Shown here in pieces: positions 7,722 to 16,426 of a stretch of 63,321 nucleotides of DNA (positions are counted from its first letter, which is position 1; the number at the start of each line of letters is the position of its first letter). Below the pieces are notes generated by a model that was given only the letters and a program-made list of their open reading frames with translations, did not search any database and was not told the origin of the DNA. A program made the position numbers and the translations under genes. Origin of the DNA: Streptomyces silvae (GTDB taxonomy: Bacteria; Actinomycetota; Actinomycetes; Streptomycetales; Streptomycetaceae); NCBI RefSeq assembly GCF_016745505.1, contig NZ_JAERUC010000140.1, positions 1 through 63,321 on the forward strand, written 5' to 3'.

Positions 7722-8633
7722 ATGGCACGAACACGTTCCCGTTACGCCCCCGACCGGGGACTGACCACCCGCATGGTGAGCACGATGTTCTTCATCGGCC
7801 TGCTGTACGTGGTCCTCGTGGGCGTACTGCTGGCTGTCCTGCGCGGCGCCTGGCCGGTGATCCTGGTCATCGCGGGCGGTCTGTTCATCGCCCAGTTCTG
7901 GTTCAGCGACCGCATCGCCGCGTACGGCATGGGCGCCAGGGAGGTCACCCCGCAGGAGGCGCCGGAGCTGCACGGTGCGATCGACCGGATCTGCGCCCTC
8001 GCCGACATGCCCAAGCCACGAGTGGCCATCGCGCAGAGCGACGTCCCGAACGCCTTCGCGACCGGCCGCAGCGAGAAGACCGCCCTGGTCTGCGCCACGA
8101 CCGGGCTGCTGCGCAGACTGGAGCCCGAGGAGCTCGAAGGGGTCCTGGCCCACGAGATGTCGCACGTCGCGCACCGCGACGTCGCCGTGATGACGATCGC
8201 GTCGTTCCTGGGCGTCCTGGCCGGCATCATCACCCGCGTCGCCCTGTGGGGCGGCTTCGCCCGCAACAGCCGGGGCAACGACCCCGCGGGCATCATCATC
8301 ATGCTCATCCCGCTGATCAGCGCGGTGGTGTACGCCCTGAGCTTCCTGCTGACCAGGCTGCTCTCCCGCTACCGCGAGCTCTCCGCCGACCGCACGGCCG
8401 CCCTGCTCACCGGGCGGCCCTCTGCGCTCGCCTCCGCCCTCACCAAGGTGAGCGGGCAGATGGCCAGGATCCCGACGGAGGACCTGCGGAAGGCGGAGCC
8501 GTACAACGCGTTCTACTTCGTGCCCGCGTTCGCCGCGAAGGAGAGCCTGGGCCGCCTGCTCTCCTCCCACCCGACCCTCGAACAGCGTCTGGACCAGCTG
8601 GCCCGCATCTCCGCCGGCCTGTCCCACCCGTAA
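7722..8633 (+). CDS. htpX: HtpX-type membrane zinc metalloprotease (M48)
   Basis: A 303-residue protein with two N-terminal membrane helices (about 18-40 and 43-60), the zinc motif HEMSH at 144-148, the third ligand Glu219 (SRYRELSAD) and another hydrophobic pair near 155-210. HtpX cleaves misfolded or damaged membrane proteins with its catalytic site facing the cytosol. The next gene, nine bases on, is pspAB, a usual actinobacterial pairing that places both in the envelope-stress (Psp) response. No sigma-E-like promoter could be recognised. Confidence 0.92.
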   Translation: MARTRSRYAPDRGLTTRMVSTMFFIGLLYVVLVGVLLAVLRGAWPVILVIAGGLFIAQFWFSDRIAAYGMGAREVTPQEAPELHGAIDRICALADMPKPRVAIAQSDVPNAFATGRSEKTALVCATTGLLRRLEPEELEGVLAHEMSHVAHRDVAVMTIASFLGVLAGIITRVALWGGFARNSRGNDPAGIIIMLIPLISAVVYALSFLLTRLLSRYRELSADRTAALLTGRPSALASALTKVSGQMARIPTEDLRKAEPYNAFYFVPAFAAKESLGRLLSSHPTLEQRLDQLARISAGLSHP

Positions 8634-8642
8634 GGAGCCTCC

Positions 8643-9227
8643 GTGGGCCTGCTCGACAGCATCCTGGGGCGCAGCAAACCGGTCCGCCCCGACCTCGACC
8701 AGCTCTTCGCCGTGCCGTCCGCCGCGCTCACCCTCCAGGCAGGCACCGGTTTCACGCCGACCGGGCTCGGCTCGGTGTGCTTCGCGGGGGTGGAGGGCGG
8801 CACGTTCGCCCGTATCCAGCAGGACGTCAGGGAGCTGCTCGACGCGGACACGGGGCGGGGCGGGATCCCGGTGGAGTTCAGCCGGGACTCCTACGGCTAC
8901 ACCTGGCTGCTCGCCCGGCAGGCGCCCGACGACACGGCCGCCCTGGTCAACGATCTGCACGCGGTCAACACCCTCCTCCAGGACGGCGGCTTCGGCCCGC
9001 ATCTGCTCTGCTCGATGATCGGGTTCCGGGATCCGGAGGGGCGCTCGCTGGCGCTGGTCTACCTCTACAAGAGGGGTACGTTCTACCCGTTCGCCCCGGC
9101 TCCGGGCGGTGGCGAGAAGCGCGACAACCAGCTGGAACTCCAGGTGCGGGCCGTGCTCGGCGACGACCTCCGGGTGGAGGAGGACCTCTCGCGCTGGTTC
9201 CCGGTGTGGGGTGCCCCCGGGCTCTGA
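8643..9227 (+). CDS. pspAB: PspA-associated protein PspAB
   Basis: A 194-residue protein starting MGLLDSILGRSKPVRPDLDQLF, which I recognise as PspAB, found beside htpX in actinomycetes and linked to the PspA envelope-stress system. GTG at 8643 follows TAAGGAG nine bases after the htpX stop, so the two are one operon. No membrane helix or enzyme motif is visible; molecular role unknown. PspA itself is not in the window. Confidence 0.88.
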   Translation: MGLLDSILGRSKPVRPDLDQLFAVPSAALTLQAGTGFTPTGLGSVCFAGVEGGTFARIQQDVRELLDADTGRGGIPVEFSRDSYGYTWLLARQAPDDTAALVNDLHAVNTLLQDGGFGPHLLCSMIGFRDPEGRSLALVYLYKRGTFYPFAPAPGGGEKRDNQLELQVRAVLGDDLRVEEDLSRWFPVWGAPGL

Positions 9228-9318
9228 CGGGACCCGCCCACGGGCCCGTGATCATTTCGCAACCGATTCCCGCCCGGACCGGGACCCATCATGTCCATGT
9301 CCTATTACGCTCCGAAGC

Positions 9319-10506
9319 ATGCCCGAATCAGCCCCTGCGCCCGGCGCCGCCCTGCCCGCCTCCATCGACCGCACCGACGGCCGGCCGGTCTATGTGATCG
9401 GCGGCGGCCCGGGCGGCCTCGCCGCCGCGGCGGCCCTGCGGGAACAGGGCCTGCGGGCGGTGGTCCTGGAGAAGTCCGGCAGCGTCGGGGCGTCCTGGCG
9501 CCGCCACTACGACCGGCTGCACCTGCACACGATCCGGCGCTGGTCGGCGCTGCCGGGGCTGGCGATGCCCCGGCGCTTCGGGCGCTGGGTGTCGCGCGAC
9601 GACATGGTGCGCTACCTGGAGAAGTACGCCGAGCACCACGAGCTGGAGGTGGTGACGGGCGTCGAGGTGTCCCGGATCGACCGGACCGAGGACGGCACCG
9701 CCTGGCAGCTGAGCGCGACCGGCGGCCGGGTGCTCACCGGGCGGGCGGTGGTGGTCGCCACCGGCTTCAACCACACTCCGCGCATCCCCGCATGGCCCGG
9801 CCGTGAGGGCTTCACCGGCGACCTGGTGCACGCCGCGCAGTACCGCGACCCGGCCCCGTACGCGGGCAAGGACGTCCTCGTCGTCGGCATCGGCAACACC
9901 GGGGCGGAGATCGCCGTGGACCTGGTCGAGGGCGGCGCCTCCCGGGTGCGGATCGCGGTCCGTACGACCCCGCACATCGTGCGCCGCTCCACGGCCGGCT
10001 GGCCCGCCCAGGCGACCGCCGTCCTGGTCCGCAGACTGCCGGTCCGGCTGGTGGACCGGGCGGGCCGCCTGATGTGCCGCGTCTCCGTCCCCGACCTGGC
10101 GGAACAGGGCCTCCCCCGCCCCTCCACGGGCCTGTACTCCCGGGTCAGGGAGGGCGCGATCCCCGTCCAGGACGTCGGACTGATCGACGCGGTGAGGAAC
10201 GGCCGGGTGGTCCCGGTGGCGGCGGTGGAGTCGTTCGACGGGGACGCCGTGGTGCTGGCCGACGGCACCCGGATCACCCCGGACACCGTGATCGCCGCGA
10301 CGGGGTACGAACGCGCCCTGGAGGACCTGGTCGGCCACCTCGGCGTCCTGGACGCCCGTGGCCGCCCGGTGGTGCACGGCGCCCGCACCCCGGAGGGAGC
10401 ACCGGGCCTCTACTTCACGGGCTTCACCAACCCGATCAGCGGAATGCTCCGCGAGATCGCCCTGGACGCGCGGAAGATAGCCGGCCGACTGGCCAGGAAG
10501 GGCTGA
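9319..10506 (+). CDS. FAD-dependent group B (FMO-like) monooxygenase
   Basis: A 395-residue flavoprotein. The FAD Rossmann motif GGGPGG (about residues 28-33) follows a beta strand, and a second nucleotide motif GIGNTGAE (about 195-202) is typical for NADPH. An ATG motif before FNHTPRIP (YVI…VVVATGFNHTP) is typical of flavin monooxygenases and of YUC/CzcO-like proteins. Such enzymes use NADPH and O2 to hydroxylate or N/S-oxygenate small molecules. Start at 9319 is the ATG giving MPESAPAPG. Convergent with the MFS gene, with 22 bases between stops. Substrate unknown. Confidence 0.85.
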   Translation: MPESAPAPGAALPASIDRTDGRPVYVIGGGPGGLAAAAALREQGLRAVVLEKSGSVGASWRRHYDRLHLHTIRRWSALPGLAMPRRFGRWVSRDDMVRYLEKYAEHHELEVVTGVEVSRIDRTEDGTAWQLSATGGRVLTGRAVVVATGFNHTPRIPAWPGREGFTGDLVHAAQYRDPAPYAGKDVLVVGIGNTGAEIAVDLVEGGASRVRIAVRTTPHIVRRSTAGWPAQATAVLVRRLPVRLVDRAGRLMCRVSVPDLAEQGLPRPSTGLYSRVREGAIPVQDVGLIDAVRNGRVVPVAAVESFDGDAVVLADGTRITPDTVIAATGYERALEDLVGHLGVLDARGRPVVHGARTPEGAPGLYFTGFTNPISGMLREIALDARKIAGRLARKG

Positions 10507-10528
10507 GGGGGCGCGGCCGGCCCCGTGG

Positions 10529-11842
10529 TCAGAGGGTGACGGCGGTGGCGGTGTCCCTGCGGCGGATGACCAGGGCCATCAGGGCCGCCGTCGCGCAGAG
10601 GGCGCCCGCCGCGTACCAGACCGGGTCGTACGAGCCGGTCACGTCCCGCACCACCCCGCCGAGGAACGCCACCAGGGCCGCACCCACCTGGTGGGAGGCC
10701 AGGACCCAGCCGAAGACGATCGCGCTGTCCTCGCCGTACTGCTCCCGGCACAGGGCGAGGGTCGGCGGGACCGTGGCGACCCAGTCGAGGCCGTAGAAGA
10801 CGATGAAGAAGACCATCGGCGGGTGGACCGTGGGGGCCATCAGCATCGGCAGGAACAGCAGCGAGACACCGCGCAGCGCGTAGTAGACGGCCAGCAGCCT
10901 GCGGGCGTCGAAGCGGTCGGTGAGCCAGCCGCTGAAGACCGTGCCGATGACGTCGAAGACGCCGATGACGGCCAGCAGCGAGGCCGCGGCGGTGATCTGC
11001 ATGCCGTGGTCGTGGGCCGAGGGCACGAAGTAGGTGCGGATCAGGCCGTTGGTGGAGGCTCCGCAGATCGCGAACGAGCCCGCCAGCAGCCAGAAGGGGC
11101 CCGTGCGGGCCGCGTCGAACAGCACGCGTACGGTGCGCTTCGCCGCGCCGGTGACGGGCGCCGGCTTCTCGACGTACGCGCCGCCGTACGGGGCCAGGCC
11201 CACGTCGGCCGGGTGGTCGCGCATCAGGAGCCAGACGAAGGGGATGACGACGAGCGCCGCCAGCGCGACGGTCACCGAGGCCGGGCGCCAGCCGTGGTCC
11301 TTGACGATCCAGGCGCAGAGCGGGAGGAAGACCAGCTGGCCGGAGGCCCCGGCCGCGGTCAGGACGCCGGTCACCAGGCCGCGCCGGGCCACGAACCAGC
11401 GGTTGGTGACCGTCGCCGAGAAGGCCAGCGCCATCGAGCCGGTGCCCAGGCCGACGAGCAGGCCCCAGTAGAGCAGCAGCTGCCAGGACGCCGTCATCCA
11501 GACGCTCGCCAGCGCCCCGGTCGCGACGGCGCCGAGCGCGACGACCACGACCCGGCGGATGCCGAAGCGGTCCATCAGCGCCGCGGCGAACGGCGCGGTC
11601 AGCCCGTACAGCGCCATGTCGAGGGAGACGGCGAGGCCGATCTCGCCGCGTGACCAGCCGAACTCCGTGTTGAGGGGGTCGATGAGCAGGCCCGGCAGGG
11701 AGTTGAAGGCCGCGCCGCCGATGATCGTCACGAAGGTGACGGCGGCGACGATCCACGCGCGGTGCATCAGCGGACGGGAACCGCGGCGAGGGGCGCGCTC
11801 GGTCACCGCGCTGTCGGTTGTCTGGGTCACGCCGCTCAGCAT
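10529..11842 (-). CDS. Major facilitator superfamily transporter
   Basis: A 437-residue protein with about 12 hydrophobic segments and an MFS loop-2/3 motif (DRFGIRRVVVV, about 93-103) repeated in the second half (DRFDARRLL). It resembles the MCT/oxalate-formate antiporter branch, which carries organic anions, but the substrate is open. ATG at 11842 lacks a clear ribosome-binding site; a GTG at 11830 is an alternative. Confidence 0.85.
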   Translation of the reverse strand: MLSGVTQTTDSAVTERAPRRGSRPLMHRAWIVAAVTFVTIIGGAAFNSLPGLLIDPLNTEFGWSRGEIGLAVSLDMALYGLTAPFAAALMDRFGIRRVVVVALGAVATGALASVWMTASWQLLLYWGLLVGLGTGSMALAFSATVTNRWFVARRGLVTGVLTAAGASGQLVFLPLCAWIVKDHGWRPASVTVALAALVVIPFVWLLMRDHPADVGLAPYGGAYVEKPAPVTGAAKRTVRVLFDAARTGPFWLLAGSFAICGASTNGLIRTYFVPSAHDHGMQITAAASLLAVIGVFDVIGTVFSGWLTDRFDARRLLAVYYALRGVSLLFLPMLMAPTVHPPMVFFIVFYGLDWVATVPPTLALCREQYGEDSAIVFGWVLASHQVGAALVAFLGGVVRDVTGSYDPVWYAAGALCATAALMALVIRRRDTATAVTL

Positions 11843-11907
11843 CGGGCCGGAGGCCCGCCCCGGACGAGTGGCCCGGGAGACACTGTTCGCAGGGATCGGG
11901 CCACGGC

Positions 11908-12348
11908 TCAGGACCGGGCGCGGGCGGGCCGGGACCGGAGACCGCGGTGGACGGCCCAGGCGAGGGCCGCCCCCACCGCGTACCAGAGGAGGTCCGGGGC
12001 GTTGAACGTCGAGCCGAGCACCAGCCGCGCCACGGTGCTGTGCCGGGCGAGGTCCGCCGGTACGCCCGTGAGCTGGGCCAGTTCGACCGCCCAGCTGAAG
12101 GCCAGCGCGACGCCCGCCGCCGTCAGGGGCCGCACCCGGGGCGCGAGGAGCACCACGAGGGTGTGGATCAGCACGGTGTAGAGGGCGTCGCCCGCGTACT
12201 TCGCCACGTCCCCGCCCGCCGCGTCCCCGCCGGCCGCCGCACGGACGCCGAGGCCCGCCGCCACGGTCACGAGCGCAGCGGCCAGAGGCGCCGTGCGGAC
12301 GGTGACGGTCCTGGGAATGGTCGCGAGGGGCCCCGGCTTTACGTTCAT
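11908..12348 (-). CDS. DUF2809 small membrane protein
   Basis: About 146 residues with four hydrophobic segments and the family signature FSWAVELAQL…GSTFNAPDLLWYAVGAALAW near the C-terminus, which marks DUF2809. Function unknown. I start at ATG 12348 (MNVKPGPLATIP); a TTG further upstream would add 13 residues. No clear ribosome-binding site is seen, so a leaderless transcript is possible. Divergent from the AraC-type regulator 65 bases away. Confidence 0.7.
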   Translation of the reverse strand: MNVKPGPLATIPRTVTVRTAPLAAALVTVAAGLGVRAAAGGDAAGGDVAKYAGDALYTVLIHTLVVLLAPRVRPLTAAGVALAFSWAVELAQLTGVPADLARHSTVARLVLGSTFNAPDLLWYAVGAALAWAVHRGLRSRPARARS

Positions 12349-12413
12349 GGCCGGTACGTTTATCAGGCCGTCACCGGTCCCACACAATCCGCGGGAGAGA
12401 GAGCAGGAGCCAG

Positions 12414-13403
12414 ATGCGCCGACGTGTCGTGGTGCTCGCCCTGGACGGGGTGATCCCGTTCGAACTGGGCATCCCCCAGAGGATCTTCGGTCTCGCGCGG
12501 GACATGGACGCCGCCGGCGACGGCGCGAGGCTGTACGAGGTGGTGACCTGCTCCGTGCGACCGCCCGGTCCGGTCCGCACCGACGCCGACTTCAGCATCA
12601 TGGTCGAGCACGGGCCCGAGGCGCTCGCCACCGCCGACACGGTCGTCGTCCCGGCCTCGTACGAGCTGGGCCCGGTCCACCAGGAGGGCCGTCTCACCGG
12701 CGAACTGGCCGCCGCCTTCGCGTACATCAGACCGGAGGCCCGCATGGTCTCCATCTGCACCGGGGGTTACGTCCTTGCCGCGGCCGGGCTCCTCGACGGG
12801 CGCCCCGCCACCACCCATTGGTCATCGGCCGAGCACTTCCAGCGGCTCTTCCCGAAGGTCCGTGTCGATCCGGACGTCCTGTTCATCGACGACGGGGACG
12901 TGCTGACCTCGGCCGGTGTGGCCGCCGGGATAGACCTCTGCCTGCACATCGTGCGCCGCGACCACGGCACCGCCGTCGCCAACGACGTCGCCCGTCGCAC
13001 CGTCGTGCCCCCGCACCGCGACGGCGGCCAGGCGCAGTTCATCCGGCGTCCGATGCCCGAGGCGGGGCTCGCCACCACGACGGCCGCACGGACCTGGGCG
13101 CTCGGGCGGCTGGAACAGCCGATCCTGCTGCGGGACATGGCGCGCCAGGAGTCGATGAGCGTACGCACCTTCACCCGCCGCTTCCGCGAGGAGGTCGGCA
13201 TCAGCCCGGGGCAGTGGCTCGCCCAGCAGCGGGTGGAGCGCGCGCGGCAGCTGCTGGAGTCCACGGACCTTTCGGTCGACCAGGTGGCGCGGGACGCCGG
13301 GTTCGGCACGGCCACCTCCCTGCGGCAGCATGTGCAGGCCGCGCTGGGGGTGTCTCCCACGGTCTACCGGCGGACGTTCAGGTCGACGGTCGCGGGGCGC
13401 TGA
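12414..13403 (+). CDS. GlxA-type AraC-family regulator with DJ-1/PfpI domain
   Basis: A 329-residue protein with an N-terminal glutamine-amidotransferase-like domain (about 4-170; the nucleophile-elbow region reads SICTGGYVLAAAG) and a C-terminal AraC pair of helix-turn-helices (about 220-320; the second contains VDQVARDAGFGTATSLRQH). The amidotransferase domain normally senses a ligand rather than catalyses. ATG at 12414 follows GGGAGAGAGAGCAGGAG. Target unknown; the divergent DUF2809 gene is a candidate. Confidence 0.88.
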   Translation: MRRRVVVLALDGVIPFELGIPQRIFGLARDMDAAGDGARLYEVVTCSVRPPGPVRTDADFSIMVEHGPEALATADTVVVPASYELGPVHQEGRLTGELAAAFAYIRPEARMVSICTGGYVLAAAGLLDGRPATTHWSSAEHFQRLFPKVRVDPDVLFIDDGDVLTSAGVAAGIDLCLHIVRRDHGTAVANDVARRTVVPPHRDGGQAQFIRRPMPEAGLATTTAARTWALGRLEQPILLRDMARQESMSVRTFTRRFREEVGISPGQWLAQQRVERARQLLESTDLSVDQVARDAGFGTATSLRQHVQAALGVSPTVYRRTFRSTVAGR

Positions 13404-13461
13404 GGAGCACCCTGGGGCTGCCGTGCCCTCGGACGCGGCGAGACCCTCGGGCGCGGGGTCC

Positions 13462-13923
13462 TCAGGCGCGGGCGCGGTCGCCGGGCTGTTCCTGGACCAC
13501 CGGGATCATCACCGGCCCCCCGCGGTCGACCTCGCACCAGATCCGCTTGCCGGCGCCCTCCGGCTGCCAGCCCCAGCGGTCCGCCAGGCCGTCCACCAGC
13601 TCCAGCCCGCGCCCGCCGGTGTCCTCGCCCTCCGCATGACGCGGCTGGGGCGGGCGGCAGCTGGTGTCGGCCACCTCGACCCGCACGGTCCCCGCGGAGC
13701 CGGCCGGGTTCGCCGAGCCGAACAGCATCCGCAGCACGGCCGGACAGCCCGTGTGGACCACCGCGTTGGTGACGAGCTCGGAGATCAGCAGGATCAGGGT
13801 CTCCGCGAGCGGCTCGTCGTCCTCCATCCCGGACCCGATCAGGCGCGAACGCGCCCATCTACGGGCCCGCCCCACCTCTGCGGGATCCGGCCCGACCTCC
13901 AGCTGAACCTGAAGCACCTGCAC
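13462..13923 (-). CDS. RsbW-like ATP-binding anti-sigma-type protein
   Basis: A 153-residue GHKL/HATPase protein: N-box LISELVTNAVVHT (about 46-58), a VADTS D-box, and GGRGLELVDGLADRWGW (about 103-119). Proteins of this size act as Ser kinases of STAS antagonists or as anti-sigma factors; Streptomyces has dozens. A STAS protein lies 1.3 kb away on the same strand and is a possible partner. GTG at 13923 follows an in-frame TGA only three bases upstream, which closes an eight-codon ORF with a much better ribosome-binding site. Confidence 0.85.
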   Translation of the reverse strand: MQVLQVQLEVGPDPAEVGRARRWARSRLIGSGMEDDEPLAETLILLISELVTNAVVHTGCPAVLRMLFGSANPAGSAGTVRVEVADTSCRPPQPRHAEGEDTGGRGLELVDGLADRWGWQPEGAGKRIWCEVDRGGPVMIPVVQEQPGDRARA

Positions 13924-13926
13924 CGC

Positions 13927-13953
13927 TCACACCATCCGAACCGGCGGACACAT
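13927..13953 (-). promoter_or_regulatory. Eight-codon upstream ORF before the RsbW-like gene
   Basis: ATG at 13953 reads MCPPVRMV then TGA. GGAGG at 13963-13967 gives ideal spacing. The GTG of the downstream gene comes one codon after the TGA in the same frame, so the downstream start has no good site of its own and is probably reached by re-initiation. An alternative is a recent nonsense mutation in a longer N-terminus. Confidence 0.45.
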
Positions 13954-14000
13954 CGCCTAGCGCCTCCTCAGGGTCACGGAACGTGACTCCCCTGCGAGAC

Positions 14001-14030
14001 AGCATGGTTGACGTACAGTCACCGCAACAA
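14001..14030 (-). promoter_or_regulatory. Candidate promoter of the RsbW-like gene
   Basis: On the minus strand TTGTTG (14030-14025), an 18-base spacer and CATGCT (14006-14001) fit a HrdB-type promoter; start of transcription would be near 13994. Confidence 0.45.
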
Positions 14031-14065
14031 GCGCTTCGGGCATATTCCAGCGCGAAGGAGTACGC

Positions 14066-14383
14066 GTGGTCCATACTGTGCGACGCGTGCTGCGGAGAGT
14101 CGAACAGAGCCGTAGCGGCGCCCCGGGGACCGAGTCCCCGGCGGGCCCGTCGCAGCTCCGTGGGTCGCGAGCAGGGCACCGCACCGCGCCCGGGGCGGCC
14201 ACAGGGGCCGTACCCGGAGCCTCCGGTTCCAGTACCACTCGCATCCAACGGAGCGTACCCGAGCGCGGGCCCACGACTCCGCCCGGTGACAGGCCGCCCC
14301 GGGGGCGCACGCGCTCTCCGGATGCGTTGCGTCACCCGCGCGGCACGGTCCGTACGCCCCCCGTCAGCCACGACCACGCCTGA
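14066..14383 (+). CDS. Possible small basic protein, unknown
   Basis: A 105-residue frame with a GTG start and GAAGGAG seven bases upstream (MVHTVRRVLRRVEQSR…). It is Arg/Pro/Gly-rich with little secondary structure and no motif. Third-position GC is moderate. The good ribosome-binding site is the main support; a chance open frame in a divergent intergenic region is the alternative. Confidence 0.3.
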   Translation: MVHTVRRVLRRVEQSRSGAPGTESPAGPSQLRGSRAGHRTAPGAATGAVPGASGSSTTRIQRSVPERGPTTPPGDRPPRGRTRSPDALRHPRGTVRTPPVSHDHA

Positions 14384-14501
14384 ACGGGCACCGCGGCCCG
14401 GCGCCGGAGAGGCCGGGGCCGGGCCGCGGAGGGGCACGAACTGCTCATGCGGTTGGGCGTGTTGACGCGGAGGGCGCCGGGGACGCGGGGCCCGTGAGGC
14501 T

Positions 14502-14553
14502 CCTGGGGCCTACGTGTCCCGTCCTGGGGCCTGTGTGTCAGGCCCTGGGGCCT
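14502..14553. repeat. Three 21-bp direct repeats at the end of the EF-hand gene
   Basis: CCTGGGGCCT recurs at 14502, 14523 and 14544 with exact 21-bp spacing and similar flanks (TACGTGTC, GTGTGTC, TACGCGTC). The third copy reaches the TAG stop of the EF-hand gene. Confidence 0.6.
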
Positions 14554-15088
14554 ACGCGTCGGGTTCGATCACGGTGAAGTACGCGGAGAAGGCGGCCACC
14601 GCCTCCGTCTCGCCGATCCGGCCGTCCTGGTCGGTGTCCAGGCTCCGGGCGGCGACGCTCGCGATGTCGTCGGCGGCTCCCAGCACGCGCAGGGCGCGCT
14701 CCACCGCCGCGACCGGGGCGGAGACGGGGCCCGCACCCTCGGGGTCCTCGCCGGCGGCGACGGCGAGGGCCGCGCGCAGGAAGGGCCGTGCGATCTCCGC
14801 GAAGCGTTCGGGGCTGTCCCGCAGCCGCTTCACCGCCCCGCCGACGAACTCCTGACGGTTGACGCGCTGGTCCCCGTCCACGTCGGCGATGCCCGCCATG
14901 CCCTGCCAGAAGGCCTCGGCGCCCGTGTAGAGCGACTGACCCCGGTCGCAGCGGGCCGCCGTACCGAACTCGGCGAGCAGACGGGCCGCCGCGGCGTTGA
15001 AATCGGCACGATCGATGTAGCCGTTGCCGTCCTGGTCGAAGGCGGCGAACCGGTGCGCGATCTTGCGCTCGTACTCTGCGCTGTCCAT
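14552..15088 (-). CDS. EF-hand calcium-binding protein
   Basis: A 178-residue calerythrin-like protein with clear EF loops at 18-29 (DQDGNGYIDRAD), 69-80 (DVDGDQRVNRQE) and 151-162 (DTDQDGRIGETE). A fourth, decayed hand probably lies near 105-140. Such cytosolic proteins buffer or sense Ca2+. ATG at 15088. The gene stands alone between an RsbW-like ATPase and a STAS gene. Confidence 0.92.
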   Translation of the reverse strand: MDSAEYERKIAHRFAAFDQDGNGYIDRADFNAAAARLLAEFGTAARCDRGQSLYTGAEAFWQGMAGIADVDGDQRVNRQEFVGGAVKRLRDSPERFAEIARPFLRAALAVAAGEDPEGAGPVSAPVAAVERALRVLGAADDIASVAARSLDTDQDGRIGETEAVAAFSAYFTVIEPDA

Positions 15089-15182
15089 GCGGGGAGCGTA
15101 CGACGCCGAGCGGCGTCACGTGTCACCGAGCCTGTTCAGGAGTGTGACAACTTGGCGCCGGTCCGGCGTGCCGGACCCCGGG

Positions 15183-15557
15183 TCACGCGCTGAGCGGCCG
15201 GCACTCGTCGTCGGTGGCGGCGTCCGAGTCGGGGTAGACGTCGAAGAGCCGGCGTACGCCCAGCGCGCCGAGCACCTTGTTGACGTGCGAGCCGTCGACC
15301 GCGCCGCGGGCCGGGAGGACGATCCGCAGCCGGCCGCCGCAGGACTTCATGAGCCGGCGGGAGGCGATCAGGACGCCGACGCCGCTGGAGTCGCAGAACA
15401 GGACGCCGGAGAGGTCGAGGATCACGTCGTGCCGGCCCTCGGCCACCGCGCCGTGTACGGACTGGCGCACGACGGGTGAGCTCACGAGGTCGAGCTCGCC
15501 GTGGATCCGCAGCACGGTCCACGCGTCCTGCTCCGTCTCGTACACCTTCAGCGTCAC
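15183..15557 (-). CDS. STAS-domain anti-sigma-factor antagonist
   Basis: A 124-residue STAS protein (RsbV/SpoIIAA-like). The phospho-acceptor loop reads DLSGVLFCDSSGVGVLI, with the usual DSSG serine pair. Phosphorylation by an RsbW-type kinase would switch it off. GTG at 15557 (VTLKVYETEQD) with GAGAGG upstream is chosen; the frame is open further upstream. Divergent from the ECF sigma gene. The RsbW-like gene at 13462 is a plausible partner. Confidence 0.88.
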   Translation of the reverse strand: MTLKVYETEQDAWTVLRIHGELDLVSSPVVRQSVHGAVAEGRHDVILDLSGVLFCDSSGVGVLIASRRLMKSCGGRLRIVLPARGAVDGSHVNKVLGALGVRRLFDVYPDSDAATDDECRPLSA

Positions 15558-15844
15558 GCGACTCGGCCTCTCGTCCGGGGCTCCGGAGGATCCGGAAGTT
15601 TCCGTTCCTCCTCGCGGCTGCCCGCATACCCGCCCGTGAAACACCCTTCCGCCCACCGGCCTGGCACAGGTTCCATCCAGAAATGATCACTTGAGGATCG
15701 TTTACGCGATCAGGAAAGGGCAAGGGGTGAAGCATTCCCTATCATTCGGCGCCACTTGAGGGACGTACTTGCCGCAAAGGTGCGTGCTCCGACCATGCCG
15801 CCGACTACATTCGACAGGACGAGAGGCACAGGGCTGGGGGCTGG

Positions 15845-16426
15845 ATGGTGAAGGACGCACCACCGCGCTGGGACCGCCGGATGCAGCAGCGTCTGGCGCG
15901 TGGCGAGGCGGCCGCCCTCGGCGAGCTCTACGACCGGTTCGCCGCCCTCGTGCACAGCCAGGCCCACCGCATGCTGGACGACGAGGACGCCGCTGACCAG
16001 GTCACGCGCGAGGTCTTCGGCTATGTCTGGGAGAACCCCGAGGCCTACGACCCCAAGCACGGCTCCATGCGCTCCTGGGTGGCGCGGCTCACCCACCGCC
16101 GCTCGGTGCAGCGGCTCCGCGGCGCGGACGGCGGGACCGACGGGCCGGACGCCGCCGCGCGGGCCGAGGAGCTGGAGCACCGGGTGCTCAGGGCGACCGC
16201 GGCGGCCCGGGCGGACTACATCGTCGCCTCCATGCCCGCGCCGCTGCGCGCCGCCCTGGAGCTCGCGTACGTACAGCGCCGTGACTACCGCCAGGCGGCC
16301 GCCGACCTCGGGGTCACCGGGGACGAGGCCAGGCGCCGGCTGCGGCTCGGCCTCCAGTTGCTCTCCACGGCGAACACCAGGCCGTCGGCGGACTCCGCCC
16401 CTCCCGGATACGGACCGACGCCGTGA
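15845..16426 (+). CDS. ECF-family RNA polymerase sigma factor
   Basis: A 193-residue sigma70-family protein. Region 2 spans about 18-85 (ALGELYDRFAALVHSQAHRML…FGYVWENPEAYDP) and region 4 about 125-172 (PAPLRAALELAYVQRRDYRQAAADLGVTGDEARRRLRLGL). There is no SnoaL extension. Its stop overlaps the start of a zinc-finger protein by GTGA, so sigma and anti-sigma are co-translated. Such pairs normally autoregulate. An inverted GATCG/CGATC pair at 15696-15711 lies in the upstream gap. Confidence 0.9.
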   Translation: MVKDAPPRWDRRMQQRLARGEAAALGELYDRFAALVHSQAHRMLDDEDAADQVTREVFGYVWENPEAYDPKHGSMRSWVARLTHRRSVQRLRGADGGTDGPDAAARAEELEHRVLRATAAARADYIVASMPAPLRAALELAYVQRRDYRQAAADLGVTGDEARRRLRLGLQLLSTANTRPSADSAPPGYGPTP

